Assembly: GCA_907163375.1 (NCBI GenBank)
Contig: CAJQUW010005307.1
Span: 1 to 64,000 of the forward strand
Reading direction: 5' to 3'
Length of the DNA: 64,000 nt
Source: Prostheceraeus crozeri
Lineage: Eukaryota > Platyhelminthes > Polycladida > Euryleptidae
Part shown: piece after piece, positions 25,185-36,403 of the stretch
Numbering within the stretch: position 1 is the stretch's first letter
Layout of the letters: every line of letters starts with the position of its first letter
The notes under the pieces: model-generated
The model's database searches: none
What the model was told of the DNA's origin: nothing
Seen by the model: only the letters and a program-made list of their open reading frames with translations
Program-made: the position numbers and the translations under genes

Positions 25185-27094
25185 GAAGACAGATAGGAAC
25201 AAGCCGTTTCTTTCACTGAATTTGTCTCACTCTTAGCTTTCAAACGAGCTATTGCACGACAAAATCCGTCCACTAGAAGCCAAGATCGAAGCTAGCTGTC
25301 CAGAGGGGGGGGGAGGTCAGTGAAATTTGATGAAAAATGTTTTGGTGGCGGTCCCAGGTCGAAATTCCACACTTTGGAAAATTTTCAAAATTTTACCCAT
25401 ACAAAGTCACTCTGACACTTAGGATTTTTTCAGGTGAGCGAGCTCCGACCTAAAATCTTGTAACCGCTCTAACTTTTGAACGAAGACAGATAGGAACAAG
25501 CCGATTCTTTCACTGAATTTGTCTCACTCTTAGCTTTCAAACGAGCTATCGCACGACAAAATCCGTCCACTGGAAGCCAAAATCGAAGCAAGCTGTCCAG
25601 GGGGGGGAGGTCAGTGAAATTTGATGAAAAATGTTTTGGTGACGGTCCCAGGTCGAAATTCCACACTTTGGAAAATTTTCAAAATTTTACCCATACAAAG
25701 TCACTCTGACACTTAGGATTTTTTCACGTGAGCGAGCTCCGACCTAAAATCTTGTAACCGCTCTAACTTTTGAACGAAGACAGATAGGAACAAGCCGATT
25801 CTTTCACTGAATTTGTCTCACTCTTAGCTTTCAAACGAGCTATCGCACGACAAAATCCGTCCACTGGAAGCCAAGATCGAAGCTAGCTGTCCAGAGGGGG
25901 GGGGAGGTCAGTGAAATTTGATGAAAAATGTTTTGGTGGCGGTCCCAGGTCGAAATTCCACACTTTGGAAAATTTTCAAAATTTTACCCATACAAAGTCA
26001 CTCTGACACTTAGGATTTTTTCAGGTGAGCGAGCTCCGACCTAAAATCTTGTAACCGCTCTAACTTTTGAACGAAGACAGATAGGAACAAGCCGATTCTT
26101 TCACTGAATTTGTCTCACTCTTAGCTTTCAAACGAGCTATCGCACGACAAAATCCGTCCACTGGAAGCCAAAATCGAAGCAAGCTGTCCAGGGGGGGGAG
26201 GTCAGTGAAATTTGATGAAAAATGTTTTGGTGACGGTCCCAGGTCGAAATTCCACACTTTGGAAAATTTTCAAAATTTTACCCATACAAAGTCACTCTGA
26301 CACTTAGGATTTTTTCACGTGAGCGAGCTCCGACCTAAAATCTTGTAACCGCTCTAACTTTTGAACGAAGACAGATAGGAACAAGCCGATTCTTTCACTG
26401 AATTTGTCTCACTCTTAGCTTTCAAACGAGCTATCGCACGACAAAATCCGTCCACTGGAAGCCAAAATCGAAGCAAGCTGTCCAGGGGGGGGGACGTCAG
26501 CCGAAAATTTTTTCTCTCCGATTGACTTGAAACTCACCATAGCGATGCAGAATTTCACGCTGAATCCGAATCTGACCTCCGTTTTCTCATCCGATGCTTC
26601 GTTTTGACGCTACACACCAAAACGTCCCAAATTCTAACTCTGTCGTTTTTCGAAAAATGTTGAAAATTTTTTCTCACCGATTGCCTTGAAACTCACCATA
26701 CCGATGCAGAATTTCACGCTGAATACGAATCCGACCTCCGTTTTCTCATCCGACCACTCCTTCCACTCGAAACAACCCATTTTACAACCCAACATTCAGC
26801 AGATTGCACGAAAAACATCACACACTATAGCCTCAAGACTAATCCTGGCGGTCGCCCAAGTCCACCACGACACTCTATCGTTCCAGAGGGGGACGGACGT
26901 CAGCGAACAGTTTGTGAACCCACCTGGTCGGCACACCACGACAGACTACAACCTCTGCCGTTCCAGAGGGGGGGGGACTCAGACCCGAAGCACCACGGCG
27001 GCCGACCACGACACTCTGCCGTTCCAGAGGGGGGGGGGACGTCAGCGATGGCGGCCATCTTGCGCTATCTGGTGTTCGCCGTTTTCTTACTACT
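25185..27094. repeat. right terminal inverted repeat of the Polinton
   Basis: Reverse complement of 3026-4645 but with four instead of three ~296-bp units (G-run boundaries near 25305, 25600, 25898, 26195, 26490). Ends CTTACTACT at 27094. The units carry runs of 7-10 G. Confidence 0.92.
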
Positions 27095-27530
27095 TTCGTC
27101 GACGACCAATTTCGGGTTATGAGAGGAGTTTGTGCTTATCTCGATGACATTATCGTAACGGGACGGAATGATGAAGATCACTTGGAAAATTTAAACGAGG
27201 TCTTAAAACGATTATCACAAGCCGGTCTACGATTGAGAAAAGATAAATGCGAATTCTTTAAGGAAGAAGTTGAGTATTTGGGCCATAGAATCGACAAGCA
27301 AGGATTGCAGCCAACAAAAAGGAAGCTGAAGGCCATCCTAAACGCACCAACTCCACAGAATGTCACACAGCTGAAGTCATACCTCGGGATGATCAATTAC
27401 TATGGAAGGTTTTTGCCAAATTTGTCTCGAGATTTGCACCCATTGTACGAGCTATTAAAAACAATTGCAAATTTGGATGGGGAAAGATGCACCAGGACTC
27501 GTTTCATCAATCCAAGAAAATGTTGATGGA
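27095..27530 (+). pseudogene. Gypsy pol, reverse transcriptase C-terminal half
   Basis: Continues the frame interrupted at 3025. The catalytic YLDD box lies near 27137 (CAYLDDIIVTGRN), followed by the LRKDKCEFFKEEVEYLGH and YLGMINYYGRFLPNLS motifs of Gypsy reverse transcriptases. The first six bases are the right copy of the target duplication. Near 27470 the frame breaks; the following part is read in another frame with further stops. Confidence 0.9.
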
Positions 27531-28098
27531 ATCACAAGTCCTTGTATTTTATGACGCTAACAAACCGTTAGTCCTCACTACTGATTCCTTAGCGTACGGT
27601 ATTGGAGCTGTGTTATCACACACAATTGAGGGACTAGACTGACCTATCTATTGCGCATCACGGACCTTGATAGCCGCCGAAAGGAACTATTCACAAATAG
27701 AAAAGGAAACTCTTTCAGTTATATACGGTCTCAAAAAGTTCCACCAATTTCTATACGGCAGACCTTTCACAATCAACAATGATCATCGACCACTAGAATC
27801 ACTCTTGGGATCAGATAAAGGAATTCCCACAATGGCATCTGGTAGAATTCGTCGATGGGCTCTCACACTCTCTGCTTACCAATACACATTTAGGTATAAG
27901 GCAGGAAAGTCAATACCAGTGGCTGATGCATTAAGCAGATTGCCTCTTCCGGCACCTAATAACGAAGTTCCAACACCAATCGAGAATGTACACTCACTTG
28001 AATTTCTAAGCAGTAGTGAGCCTCTGACAGCAACCCAGATAGGAAAGGCGACAGCTAAGGACCCAGTTCTTGTGAGAATCAAGTCGTATGTTCAGTGA
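27531..28098 (+). pseudogene. Gypsy pol, RNase H domain
   Basis: After disrupted sequence (27531-27666) a frame of 143 codons carries the end of RNase H: ERNYSQIEKETLSVIYGLKKFHQFLYG, then the NDHRPLESLLG and RIRRWALTLSAYQYTFRYK motifs and the linker ADALSRLPL typical of Gypsy pol. A stop at 28098 separates it from integrase. Confidence 0.88.
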
Positions 28099-29273
28099 GG
28101 TGACTGGCCGGATTGCAGTAATGATCCGAAACTACGCCCTTTCTTTCACAGAAGAAACGAGTTATCGACAGAACAAAGTTGTTTGTTATATGGTGCAAGA
28201 GTAGTTATTCCCTCTTTTCTGGTGAAGCATGCTTTAGAAGTATTGCACGAGGCCCATCCAGGTATTGTGAAAATGAAGAGCATTGCACGTAATTATGTGT
28301 ATTGGCCAAATATTGACAGTGATATAGAATCAACAGTTCATGATTGCAGACCTTGTCAGCAATCTAGGCCAAACCCTCCAAAGACTGCGTTGAGCCATTG
28401 GCCATTTCCAGAGAAGCCGTGGAGTACTCTACATGCTGATTTCGCGGGACCATTACACGACGGAAAGATGATCCTTGTAATCATTGATGCATTTTCCAAA
28501 TACATTGATGCTTATGTTTGCACAGGGGTTCAACTTCTCAAATAACTATATCTAAGTTCATGCAAAGCTTCGCCACACATGGGCTGTGTGATATCCTCGT
28601 TACTGATAACGGTTCAAGCTTTTCAAGCTCTGAATTCGCTCAATTCTTGGGACCTTCAGGATTCAAGCATGTGAGATCAGCAGTCCATCACCCAGCCTCA
28701 AATGGGTTAGCCGAAAAAGCTGTTCATATAGTAAAAAGTGGAATATCCAGAATCTCGGAAGGTGATACTTCTCGTAAGCTAGTCCGTTTCCTCTTTAAGT
28801 ACCGCATTACACCATACACCACCACACTTGAGACTCCGGCCAAGTTACTTTTCAACAGGGAGCCTAAAACGCCCTTAAATCTTGTAAGACCCAGTTTAAG
28901 GAACAGAGTAGAGGCAGTACAGGGAAGTCAAAAAGCGCCATTCGATAAGAAGACAGTAAGTCGAAGTTTTGAGAAAGGTGATAAAGTATTTACCATGAAC
29001 TATGGGAAAGGTGATAGATGGTTATCCGGGACCATCAGGGAGGAGCTGGGCCCCGTGATGTTCGTTATTGAGACAATCGAAGGATTCCGTCTCAAACGTC
29101 ACAGCGATCAAATTCGCAAGAATCGTTCGGGAGATCAAGGTGGAAACCGATCCACCACGACCGATCAAGGAATGGAGAACTATTCGGGAAACGAAGTAGA
29201 AGAAAAAATGTCAGAGCGATCGGCCAAGGACCAGGAAGACGAAGGGAAGGAAGAGACTCTCACGGCTGGCTAA
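28099..29273 (+). pseudogene. Gypsy pol, integrase
   Basis: 28183-28545 carries the HHCC zinc-binding region (H and C in DCRPCQQSRPNPPK) and the first catalytic Asp (HADFAGPL). A frameshift near 28530 moves to the frame of 28518-29273, with the second Asp in VTDNGSSFSS and Glu in NGLAEKAVHIVK. A charged C-terminal tail follows. The three catalytic acids survive but the reading frame does not. Confidence 0.88.
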
Positions 29274-29431
29274 GACGCTTCTTCGAAGCCGGTTATGTTA
29301 CGCCGATCTAGCCGAACTGTGAAACCCCGTGTTATGCTTGACATTTGACTGTTTTGTTCGATAGGCCAACGTCAACTTACTTCTTAGAATTCGAACATTC
29401 TAAAGTGACTCCTCATCCTTAGAAGGGGAGA
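29274..29431 (+). other. 3' untranslated region and polypurine tract
   Basis: AGAAGGGGAGA at 29421-29431 directly precedes the right LTR, as expected for the plus-strand primer. The rest has no feature. Confidence 0.75.
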
Positions 29432-29608
29432 TGTCCTATAGAGTCTACGGTTTCAGTCAGATGTCTGATCAGCTGTTTGTGTTTTAATCTTCAGAACAGC
29501 TTTAATTTTCTATGTACTTTTGTGCTCCAAATATAAATTCATACAATAAACCCGTTTCGACTTGTCTTGTCTTATTCATGTATCGCTGAGTGAAATTGTA
29601 TTTACATA

Positions 29609-31019
29609 CAGGGTCATTTTAAAGTAATACAACTTTTTGTTTGATTGCTATGCCGTCAAATAATCAGATATCTACACATCATTTCTATTTTTAGACTTAG
29701 CACGTAGTCGGATTCTTATATACCACATACCTTGCAGATAAGCTATTTCTATTTTCCCCAGCGTCCAATTCAAATGTCTCGCATCGAGCTCCATGATAGA
29801 ATTCTGATCGTTGAGGTTTACTACGAAAAGGGGCGAAGTTTTGCTGCTGCCTTAAGACGATTCTCGACGATTAAAGGGTTGAAAACAAAATCTGAGGCCC
29901 CATCGTTATCCACTGTGTGTGCATTAATCTAGAGGTTTCAGACAACTGGCAGTGTCGCCGATCTGCCGAAATCAGGGAGACCTCGTGTGAGTGACGAGCA
30001 CATCGAACATGTTGCAGAACTTGTGGCTACCTCGTCCGGAAGAACGAGCATTGCCAAAGTCAGCAAAGACGTTGGCATTAGTCAAGCAAGTGCCCGAAAG
30101 ATATTGAAATGCCACCTGCGGATGCATCCATACCGAATTCATTTTGTGCAGCAGTTGACTTCTTTAGACTGTACAAAGAGATTGAACTTTTGCTCATCAA
30201 TGCTACAGCAGTTTTCTGAAAATGACCAATTTCTTAACAACATCTTATGGACTGATGAAGCTCATTTTCATCTCTCCGGGGCAGTTAACTCGTGGAACAC
30301 ACGAATATGGTCAACCAACAATCCATGTGAAATCCAAGAACAGCCACTTCATTCTCCGAAATTAACTGTTTGGGCTGGATTTACGCACAACGTCTTGCTT
30401 CCTCCATTCTTCTTTGAAGATGATGACGGCAGAACAGTAACTGTGAACTCCGCACGATACCAGCAAGTGATCACCGATCATGTGAAACATAATTTGACTC
30501 AGAGAAGAATGTTGATGAAGACATGGATGCAACAGGATGGTGCACCACCTCCCACATCAAACCCTCCTAAGCTGACTCTGAGATCAATCTTTCAGGAAAG
30601 AGTCATCTCCAAGGGATTTCCCACAGAATGGCCTCCAAGAAGCCCTGACTTAAATCCGTGTGACTTTTGGTTGTGGGGTATTTGAAAGCCAATGTGTACA
30701 CTCCTTCTCCGCGTTCTTTGGAGGAACTCAAAGAACGGATACGGGCGGCTATGAATGACATTTCGATCAAGATGCTTCAAGCAACTTGTGAATGAGTCCC
30801 TATGCGGTTTCAATACTGTATTGAAAAGAAAGGTAACCACATTAACCCAAAATATAATTGATTCATATAAAATCTCGTTTCTTTTCTGCTGTTACACATA
30901 TATTTTTAGCAAATCCGATAATCTTAGGTTCCCAAAAATGTAAGGTACTACATTCACAGCTTGTTTTTTTAACCATCTCACATTCTTATGAAAACTTCGG
31001 TTTCTTTAAAATGACCCTG
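29609..31019 (+). mobile_element. mariner/Tc1-type transposon, 1411 bp
   Basis: Ends CAGGGTCATTTTAAAG and CTTTAAAATGACCCTG are inverted, flanked by TA on both sides. It lies in the 3' LTR of the Gypsy element and is therefore younger. The transposase is broken. Confidence 0.93.
29774..30800 (+). pseudogene. mariner-type transposase, inactivated
   Basis: MSRIELHDRILIVEVYYEKG opens a helix-turn-helix region. A TAG at 29930 interrupts the frame, which continues in phase with GSVADLPKSGRPRVSDEH and a second helix-turn-helix. Catalytic motifs are WTDEAHFHLSG, QQDGAPPP (the usual His replaced by Pro) and WPPRSPDLNPCDFWLWG. A frameshift at about 30682 follows, after which the C-terminus (EELKERI) is found in another frame. 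DNA cleavage chemistry would need the three Asp residues, which are all visible. One nonsense and one frameshift make it dead. Confidence 0.88.
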
Positions 31020-31033
31020 TACATAACAGCCTG

Positions 31034-31052
31034 TAAAGAAAATATTAGAATC
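31034..31052 (+). pseudogene. short LINE segment between two insertions
   Basis: Nineteen bases of the host LINE lie between the Gypsy target duplication and the second Polinton-like element. The last six, AGAATC, pair with AAAATC at 43914-43919 as its target duplication with one mismatch. Confidence 0.7.
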
Positions 31053-34000
31053 AGTAGTAACCCCATCCCAAATTCAAGTGCGGTGCGGCGCAGTGATGAG
31101 TCATCATGCTGACTCAGCCCCCCCCTCTGGACGGCAGGTGAGGGAGAGTGTCAAGGATGTGATGGAGGGATGGGTCGGAGAGGAGGAAACGGGTCCCCCC
31201 CCCCCTCCTGCCAAACTTCCAACTTTGGTGTTAGAAATCGTAGAAAGTCGTGCAATAGCTCATTTGAAAGCTAAAAGTGAGAAAAATGCAGTGGAAAGCT
31301 CAGTTTGGCTCACTTTTCCTGGGTTTTGGGAGGAAAATGGCAGGAAAACGTCAGACTTGGAAAAGTCGGGTTTTGGATGTTTTGGGATGAGGAAGTCCAT
31401 GTTTCGGGCAGAAGGAGACCTCGGAAGTGAAAACGGAGGCCAGATTCGGACTCTACGTGAAATTTTGGGTTAGGAAGGATGTTTCCAGCGACATCGGAGA
31501 GAAAAAGTTCTGACTCTCCCCCCCCCTCGGCAACGATCTTCCAACTTTGGTGTGAGAAATCGTAGAAAGTCGTGCAATAGCTCATTTGAAAGCTAAAAGT
31601 GAGAAAAATGCAGTGGAAAGCTCAGTTTGGACCACTTTTCCAAACTGGAGCACATTTCCACAGGAAAATGGCAGGAAAACGTCAGAGTTGAAAAAGTCAG
31701 GTTTTGGATGTTTTGGGATGAGAAAGTCCATTTTTCGGGCAGAAGGAGGTCTTGGATGGGAAAACGGAGTGCAAATTCCGACGTTTTGGTCAATGTTGGG
31801 TCTAGGAACTTCTTCCCAACTCATTCGGAGAGAAAAAGTTCTGACTCCCCCCCCTCGGCAGCGATCTTCCAACTTTGGTTGTAGAGATCGTAGAAAGTCG
31901 TGCAATAGCCCGTTTGAAAGCTGGGAGTGAGACAAATTCAGCGGAAAACATGGATTGTTCTTACCTGCCTTCGTTTAGAGGTGAGACGTCATTGAAAATG
32001 TTGGACATTGACGAAAAAACGACAGAGTTAGAATGTTTATGAAAATCGCTCTAGCGGGTGAAGCAAGCCTCGGACGGAAAAACAGAGACCAGATTTGGAA
32101 TCAGCGTCAAATTCTGCATCGGCATGGTAAATTTGAAAGCCATCGGAGAGAAAAAATTTTTCATCATTTTTCCGAAAAACGAGTTAGAATTTTTGCGATG
32201 GCTGTGGGCTGTAGAGCCAAAACGAAGCATCGGATGGGAAAATGGAGAGCAGATTCGGATTCAGCGTAAAATTCTACGTGGAAATGGGGAATTTCCAGCT
32301 CCATCGGAGCACTAGAACCGGAGATAGACGGGTTTTTAGTGTTTGAATGATGGGTATTACGTCATCAGCTGATCGCCACAAACTATATAAGTGGAAACTC
32401 TGCTTGTGGAAATCAGTTCTCCTCCCGACTGGGTTGAGGTAGGTGAACTCCGGAGCTCTGATGATAGCATTGGAAATCTGAAAAACCGGGTTTCTGAAAG
32501 AAACCGACTTAGAAAATTTCATCGCTGAAGTCAGCTAAGGCGTCAGACTTAGAGGTTCGTCAGGAGATGGCCTTCGTCTCCAGGCCATAAAAGACTCCAA
32601 AACTTTAAAGGCTTGTAACTTTGCTTCTACAAGTCCCTTTGACTTGATTCAAAAAAGGTTCGGTTGCTATTGACCTGCCCTAAGTGATAGACTACTTATA
32701 AAATTTCATAAGTAGTGCTAAAAAATTGACAAATTTAAATTCACTAGTTTTGGAGGTTTTCTGGGGTTTTCGACCCTGCTGAAGTCAATGAAAGGACTTT
32801 TAGTGATGTCTGAGCCAGTCTTCTCATGTTACAAGCAGCTTTTCACTGAAAGCGAGCAAGACACGGAGAGTTTTGCTGTAATATTCCACTGACAGGGTGT
32901 TCCTTCGGGACGGCGGATGATGCCGTAGTGATAAGTGTGGCAAGGGAGTGTGTCATAGTTTAGACCGAAACCGCTGGGGCAACTCATGTCTCATGTTGGG
33001 CATTTGACACAGTTCTGAACGTAGCACTTTGAACGCCAATCGGTTGAGTCTTAGCTATCTTGTCATGGGTGGCCTCTAAACATCTCCATTGCAAAACGCT
33101 GGTGAATCAAGCTCTCTACGGCTTGCTATCAAGCTGATCAAAGCAACGACTTACCAACCTCCTGTAAATAACTCCACCGCTTTCCATGTCTGGCGATCAA
33201 GTCATGGACGGTGCAAGTCACGGAGATTTTTGGTGTGATACTTCCTGTGTGTGGGCGTTTTTTCGAGACAGCGGTGAAGTCCGTAGCGATGAGTACTGCA
33301 CGGGACGTGGGCAATGGTAATCCTTGTGAAACCTCTCTGCGTCATGTTTCCAAGTGGTTGCCTTTCGTCTCAACGTTGTACTCTGACCGCCAGGGCGACA
33401 TTTAGCTATCTGCCACAGGTTACCTCATAAAATCTCCATTGCACTTGTCTCCCGACAGTTGGCCAACCATGGGAGAATGAACCATCAGTTCTTCTTGTCT
33501 CCATCACGGAGACGAAATGATGAAGGGATGAAACGGGAGGACATTCATGTGTCACACGCAACACATCACAGATTTCTCTCTTCGCTAGTGAACAAGCTCT
33601 TGTCAGTGTCGTCAGAAAGTGTATCATGGTTTGCAAAGGCAAAGTTTAGTCAAATAGTTTACCGCGACGCACGTTTGTGAAAATAAAGTTTAATCATCGA
33701 AGGTTTATTCGTAAGTCTAGTCAGAAACTGTATCATGGTTTGTAAAAGTTTTACTGCAGCACAGGTTGATGTATAGTTAGAAAGTTTGATCATGACGTTT
33801 ATTCATAAGTCTAGTCAGAAACTTTATCATGTTGTACAAAGGTTTTACTGCAACACAGGTTGATGTATAGTTAGAAAGTTTGATCATGGCGTTTATTCGT
33901 GAGTGTCGTCAGAAAGTGCATCATGGTTTGCAAAAGCAAAGTTCAGTATAGTCAAATATTTTTACTGTAACACAGGTTGATGTATAGTTAGACAAGTTTG

Positions 34001-35953
34001 ATCATGATGTTTTATGAAACACAAATGTCATGAAATGCAAGTGTTAGTGTAGTCAAATAATTTACCTCGACGCACGTTTGAGAAAGTAAAGTTTGATCAT
34101 GACGTTTATTCGTGAGTGTCGTCAGAAAGTGTATCATGGTTTGTAAAAGTTTTACTGCAACACAGGTTGATGTATAGTTAGAAAAGTTCGATCATGATGT
34201 TTTATGAAACACATGTCATGAAATGCAAGCGTTAGTGTAGTCAACTAGTTTTTACCGCGACGCATGTTTGTGAAAATAAAGTTTGATCATTGACGTTGTA
34301 TGACTGACCGAACTCACCACAACACTAGAAAGTTTTATCGAAAAGGTTTTACTGCACAGTGTAGATTGTCTTGTAACTTACTTTCACAGTGTTAGAAAGT
34401 TTTATTGGAGACAGTTGGCAAATGTTTCCTTATTAGAAAATTCAAACTTCATGACTGTTAGATTAGCTTCATCAGGTTTACTAAAAGCAGTTTTCTACTG
34501 CAGTGAGACTGAGAGTTTAGAATGTTATATGAAAACAGTGTTCACCACAGTGCTAGAAAGTTTTACTGCACTGTGTAGATTGTTTCACACAAGGTCTTAT
34601 AGTAAGCGTTGAATGTTTTATAAAACCAGATGTTGTCACAAACGTTGAGTGTGTGAGAGCTAGTTCCATGACATTGAATCGCGTGGGTCGTAAAGTCCAT
34701 AATCCAAGGCTAGGCTCCTCTACGGTTGGATTTAGGGTTTTATATCACATGCGTTAACCATTCGTGTAGAATACGTGAAGCACATGTTCTCTTAAAAGTC
34801 TAAACACAAATGTTGAAATAAGTTTTGTAAGAAGTCTTTGACAGGTTGTTGTAAAACTTAGCGAACGTTAAAAAAAGTTTTATAAAATGTTTCTGCAGTC
34901 ACACTCGTTAGCGTACCAGCTTTACTAAATGTGTTGTTTGCCTTTATCAAATTGAATGCGTGTGTTTTGTAAATAAAGACAGGCAGCGTGTTTGCACTCT
35001 GCATCGACAGCATACAAGTATACACATAACAACCTGTAACGTTGTTAGTCGAATGCATATGAGATAGGAAACACTCAAAGCATGTGTGAGATAAAAATCA
35101 ACCTGCTAGATGAAGTGAAACACAAAAGTGTCACAACTAGTTTACGGGAAATAAAGGAGAACTGTGACAACGCCACACTCATCATAGACAGATGAACATA
35201 TAGTCTAACTTTCTGACATTCAAATGAAAGTCGTAAACATGAACCGTGGTGTAAGAAACTTTATTACAACAACTTTATGTTGGCAAAACTTTCATAGATT
35301 GCAGCCGCATTTAAAGTTGATATAAAGACCTGTAGAAACGCATAAGTCTTAGTTCAACGACTCGACCATTGAACTCACAAAATGAACACGTCTGTGTAGA
35401 AAATTCATCAGTAGGAAACAGCAATGCATGTCATTGAATGATCAAGTCAGTGGAATTATTTCATGAGTATGAAACAGCGAACATTAGGACTGTCCATGAG
35501 CATGAAAGGTTAGAATCAACGTTTGCTTTTCATGTACATAACAAATGAAACCGTGTCTCATTTCTAAACGAATCGTGCATTGATCATAGAATCAACATTG
35601 AAACCTGCATCAAGTGATTTTCTGTGCGAATGCAGACGATGTGAAAATGACACACGGATTGACATTTAACATTGCTTGCAATAGTCAACACGCTGCCATT
35701 CAAAATGTTTATCATAAAACCTATCAGTGAAAAAACCCCTCCTGTGCCCACAAAGAATCATAAGTGCACTATGACGCCTGTTTGTCGCACTGCTCCTCAG
35801 CAGATAGAGTAGAACACAAAGATGTACGCACTCTCTCTGGCACCCGTCTGTCACATTAAACAGAGATCTATCGCATCTGTCCCACGAGCAAGGATGCAGG
35901 AACGTATCGCTACCTCCCACCTAGCTGATTCCCACACAGCTCAGTGCTATCGC
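31053..35953. repeat. left inverted arm (4.9 kb)
   Basis: The outer ~1 kb consists of units introduced by C runs (near 31110, 31195, 31518, 31850), each followed by a GATCTTCCAACTTTGG or similar word and a segment like CGTGCAATAGC..TTTGAAAGCT. 32100-32300 resembles the complete Polinton's terminal repeat. 33660-34320 is an array of ~100-bp units (GGTTGATGTATAGTTAGAAA, GTTTGATCATGACGTTTATT). ORFs here are repeat by-products mirrored in the right arm. Confidence 0.9.
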
Positions 35954-36154
35954 GCCGGAGAGGTTATCGTGGGCGACTGAAAGGATTCTCACGTTGACAA
36001 TTCGTTACTGTACACTCCGCGCGCGCGCAAGTCACCATTTGCTGCTAAAGCATGGACACTACCGATTTGTTCAATTGTTCAATGTCACAAAAATGTGTGA
36101 GAAATATAAGGGAGACGTTCACACTCATTCATCAGATACAAGTCGTTTGATGCA
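35954..36154 (+). promoter_or_regulatory. promoter region of the 78-aa gene
   Basis: AAATATAAGG at 36102-36111 is a TATA-like box about 45 bases before the ATG at 36155. Confidence 0.4.
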
Positions 36155-36391
36155 ATGTCGTTCGATATCGCTTTCTTTGACATGAGCCGAACCCTTGAGC
36201 TCCGCTGTGGATGCAGAGTGAAGATGGGGAAAGTCTTTCTCCTGGCTGCTTTGCAGGCAGAGAAAGGCGAAGCAGGTCACTGCCCCGTCCACCTCATTCC
36301 ACATGAGCTTGTGGAAAACCCTTTATTTAGGGACATGGCGCTAGAATATCTGGCGTTGCTGAGAAATCAGCGTCCGGAATACTTCGAGTAA
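36155..36391 (+). CDS. 78-aa protein of unknown function carried in the element centre
   Basis: MSFDIAFFDM leads into ELRCGCRVKMGKVFLLAALQAEKGEAGHCPVHLIPHELVENPLF and a helical end, YLALLRNQRPEYFE. The Cys-Gly-Cys and the later Cys-Pro-Val-His suggest a small zinc-binding or U-box-like fold, but the ligand set is incomplete. The composition is protein-like, unlike the arm ORFs. A TATA-like box lies upstream. The stop codon sits in the loop of a perfect hairpin (36376-36403). It may be a captured host gene fragment. Not recognised. Confidence 0.5.
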   Translation: MSFDIAFFDMSRTLELRCGCRVKMGKVFLLAALQAEKGEAGHCPVHLIPHELVENPLFRDMALEYLALLRNQRPEYFE

Positions 36392-36403
36392 TCGAAGTAT
36401 TCC
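36376..36403. terminator. perfect 12-bp hairpin at the end of the 78-aa gene
   Basis: GGAATACTTCGA-gtaa-TCGAAGTATTCC. The stop codon TAA straddles loop and stem. It could act on the 3' end of the transcript. Confidence 0.5.

Larger units (their letters stand above)
3026..27094. mobile_element. Polinton/Maverick element, 24,069 bp
   Basis: The ends are AGTAGTAAG and CTTACTACT (AG...CT as in Polintons). They continue as inverted repeats and are flanked by an exact 6-bp duplication, TTCGTC, at 3020-3025 and 27095-27100. Inside are the diagnostic genes: protein-primed DNA polymerase B, retroviral-type integrase, adenain-type protease, FtsK/HerA ATPase, and major and penton-like capsid proteins. 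The size is at the upper end of the usual 15-25 kb. Most genes are open, but at least four have one-base losses and one has a nonsense codon. The insertion looks recent, although this copy is probably not fully functional as read. Confidence 0.96.
2164..31028 (+). mobile_element. decayed LTR retrotransposon (Ty3/Gypsy type) hosting two insertions
   Basis: LTRs of 184 bp (TG...CA) bound the element. The left LTR is 2164-2347; the right is 29432-31028 and is itself split by a mariner. The flanking 5-bp duplication GCCTG is intact at 2159-2163 and 31029-31033. Order is LTR, primer site, gag remnant, reverse transcriptase, RNase H, integrase, polypurine tract, LTR, which is the Ty3/Gypsy order. 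Gag and protease are largely deleted, pol has several frame breaks, and a 24-kb Polinton interrupts the reverse transcriptase. The two LTRs differ at only a few per cent of positions by eye, so insertion was fairly recent. Confidence 0.93.
29432..31028 (+). repeat. 3' LTR, split by a mariner insertion
   Basis: 29432-29608 matches the left LTR up to ...GTATTTACATA; the last seven bases, CATAACA, resume at 31022-31028 after the transposon. The TA target is duplicated (29607-29608 and 31020-31021). Confidence 0.92.

Noticed and set aside
31078..32300. C-run repeats considered as a CRISPR-like array
   Set aside because: Eukaryotic context, unit length of about 300 bp, no uniform short repeats with unique spacers.
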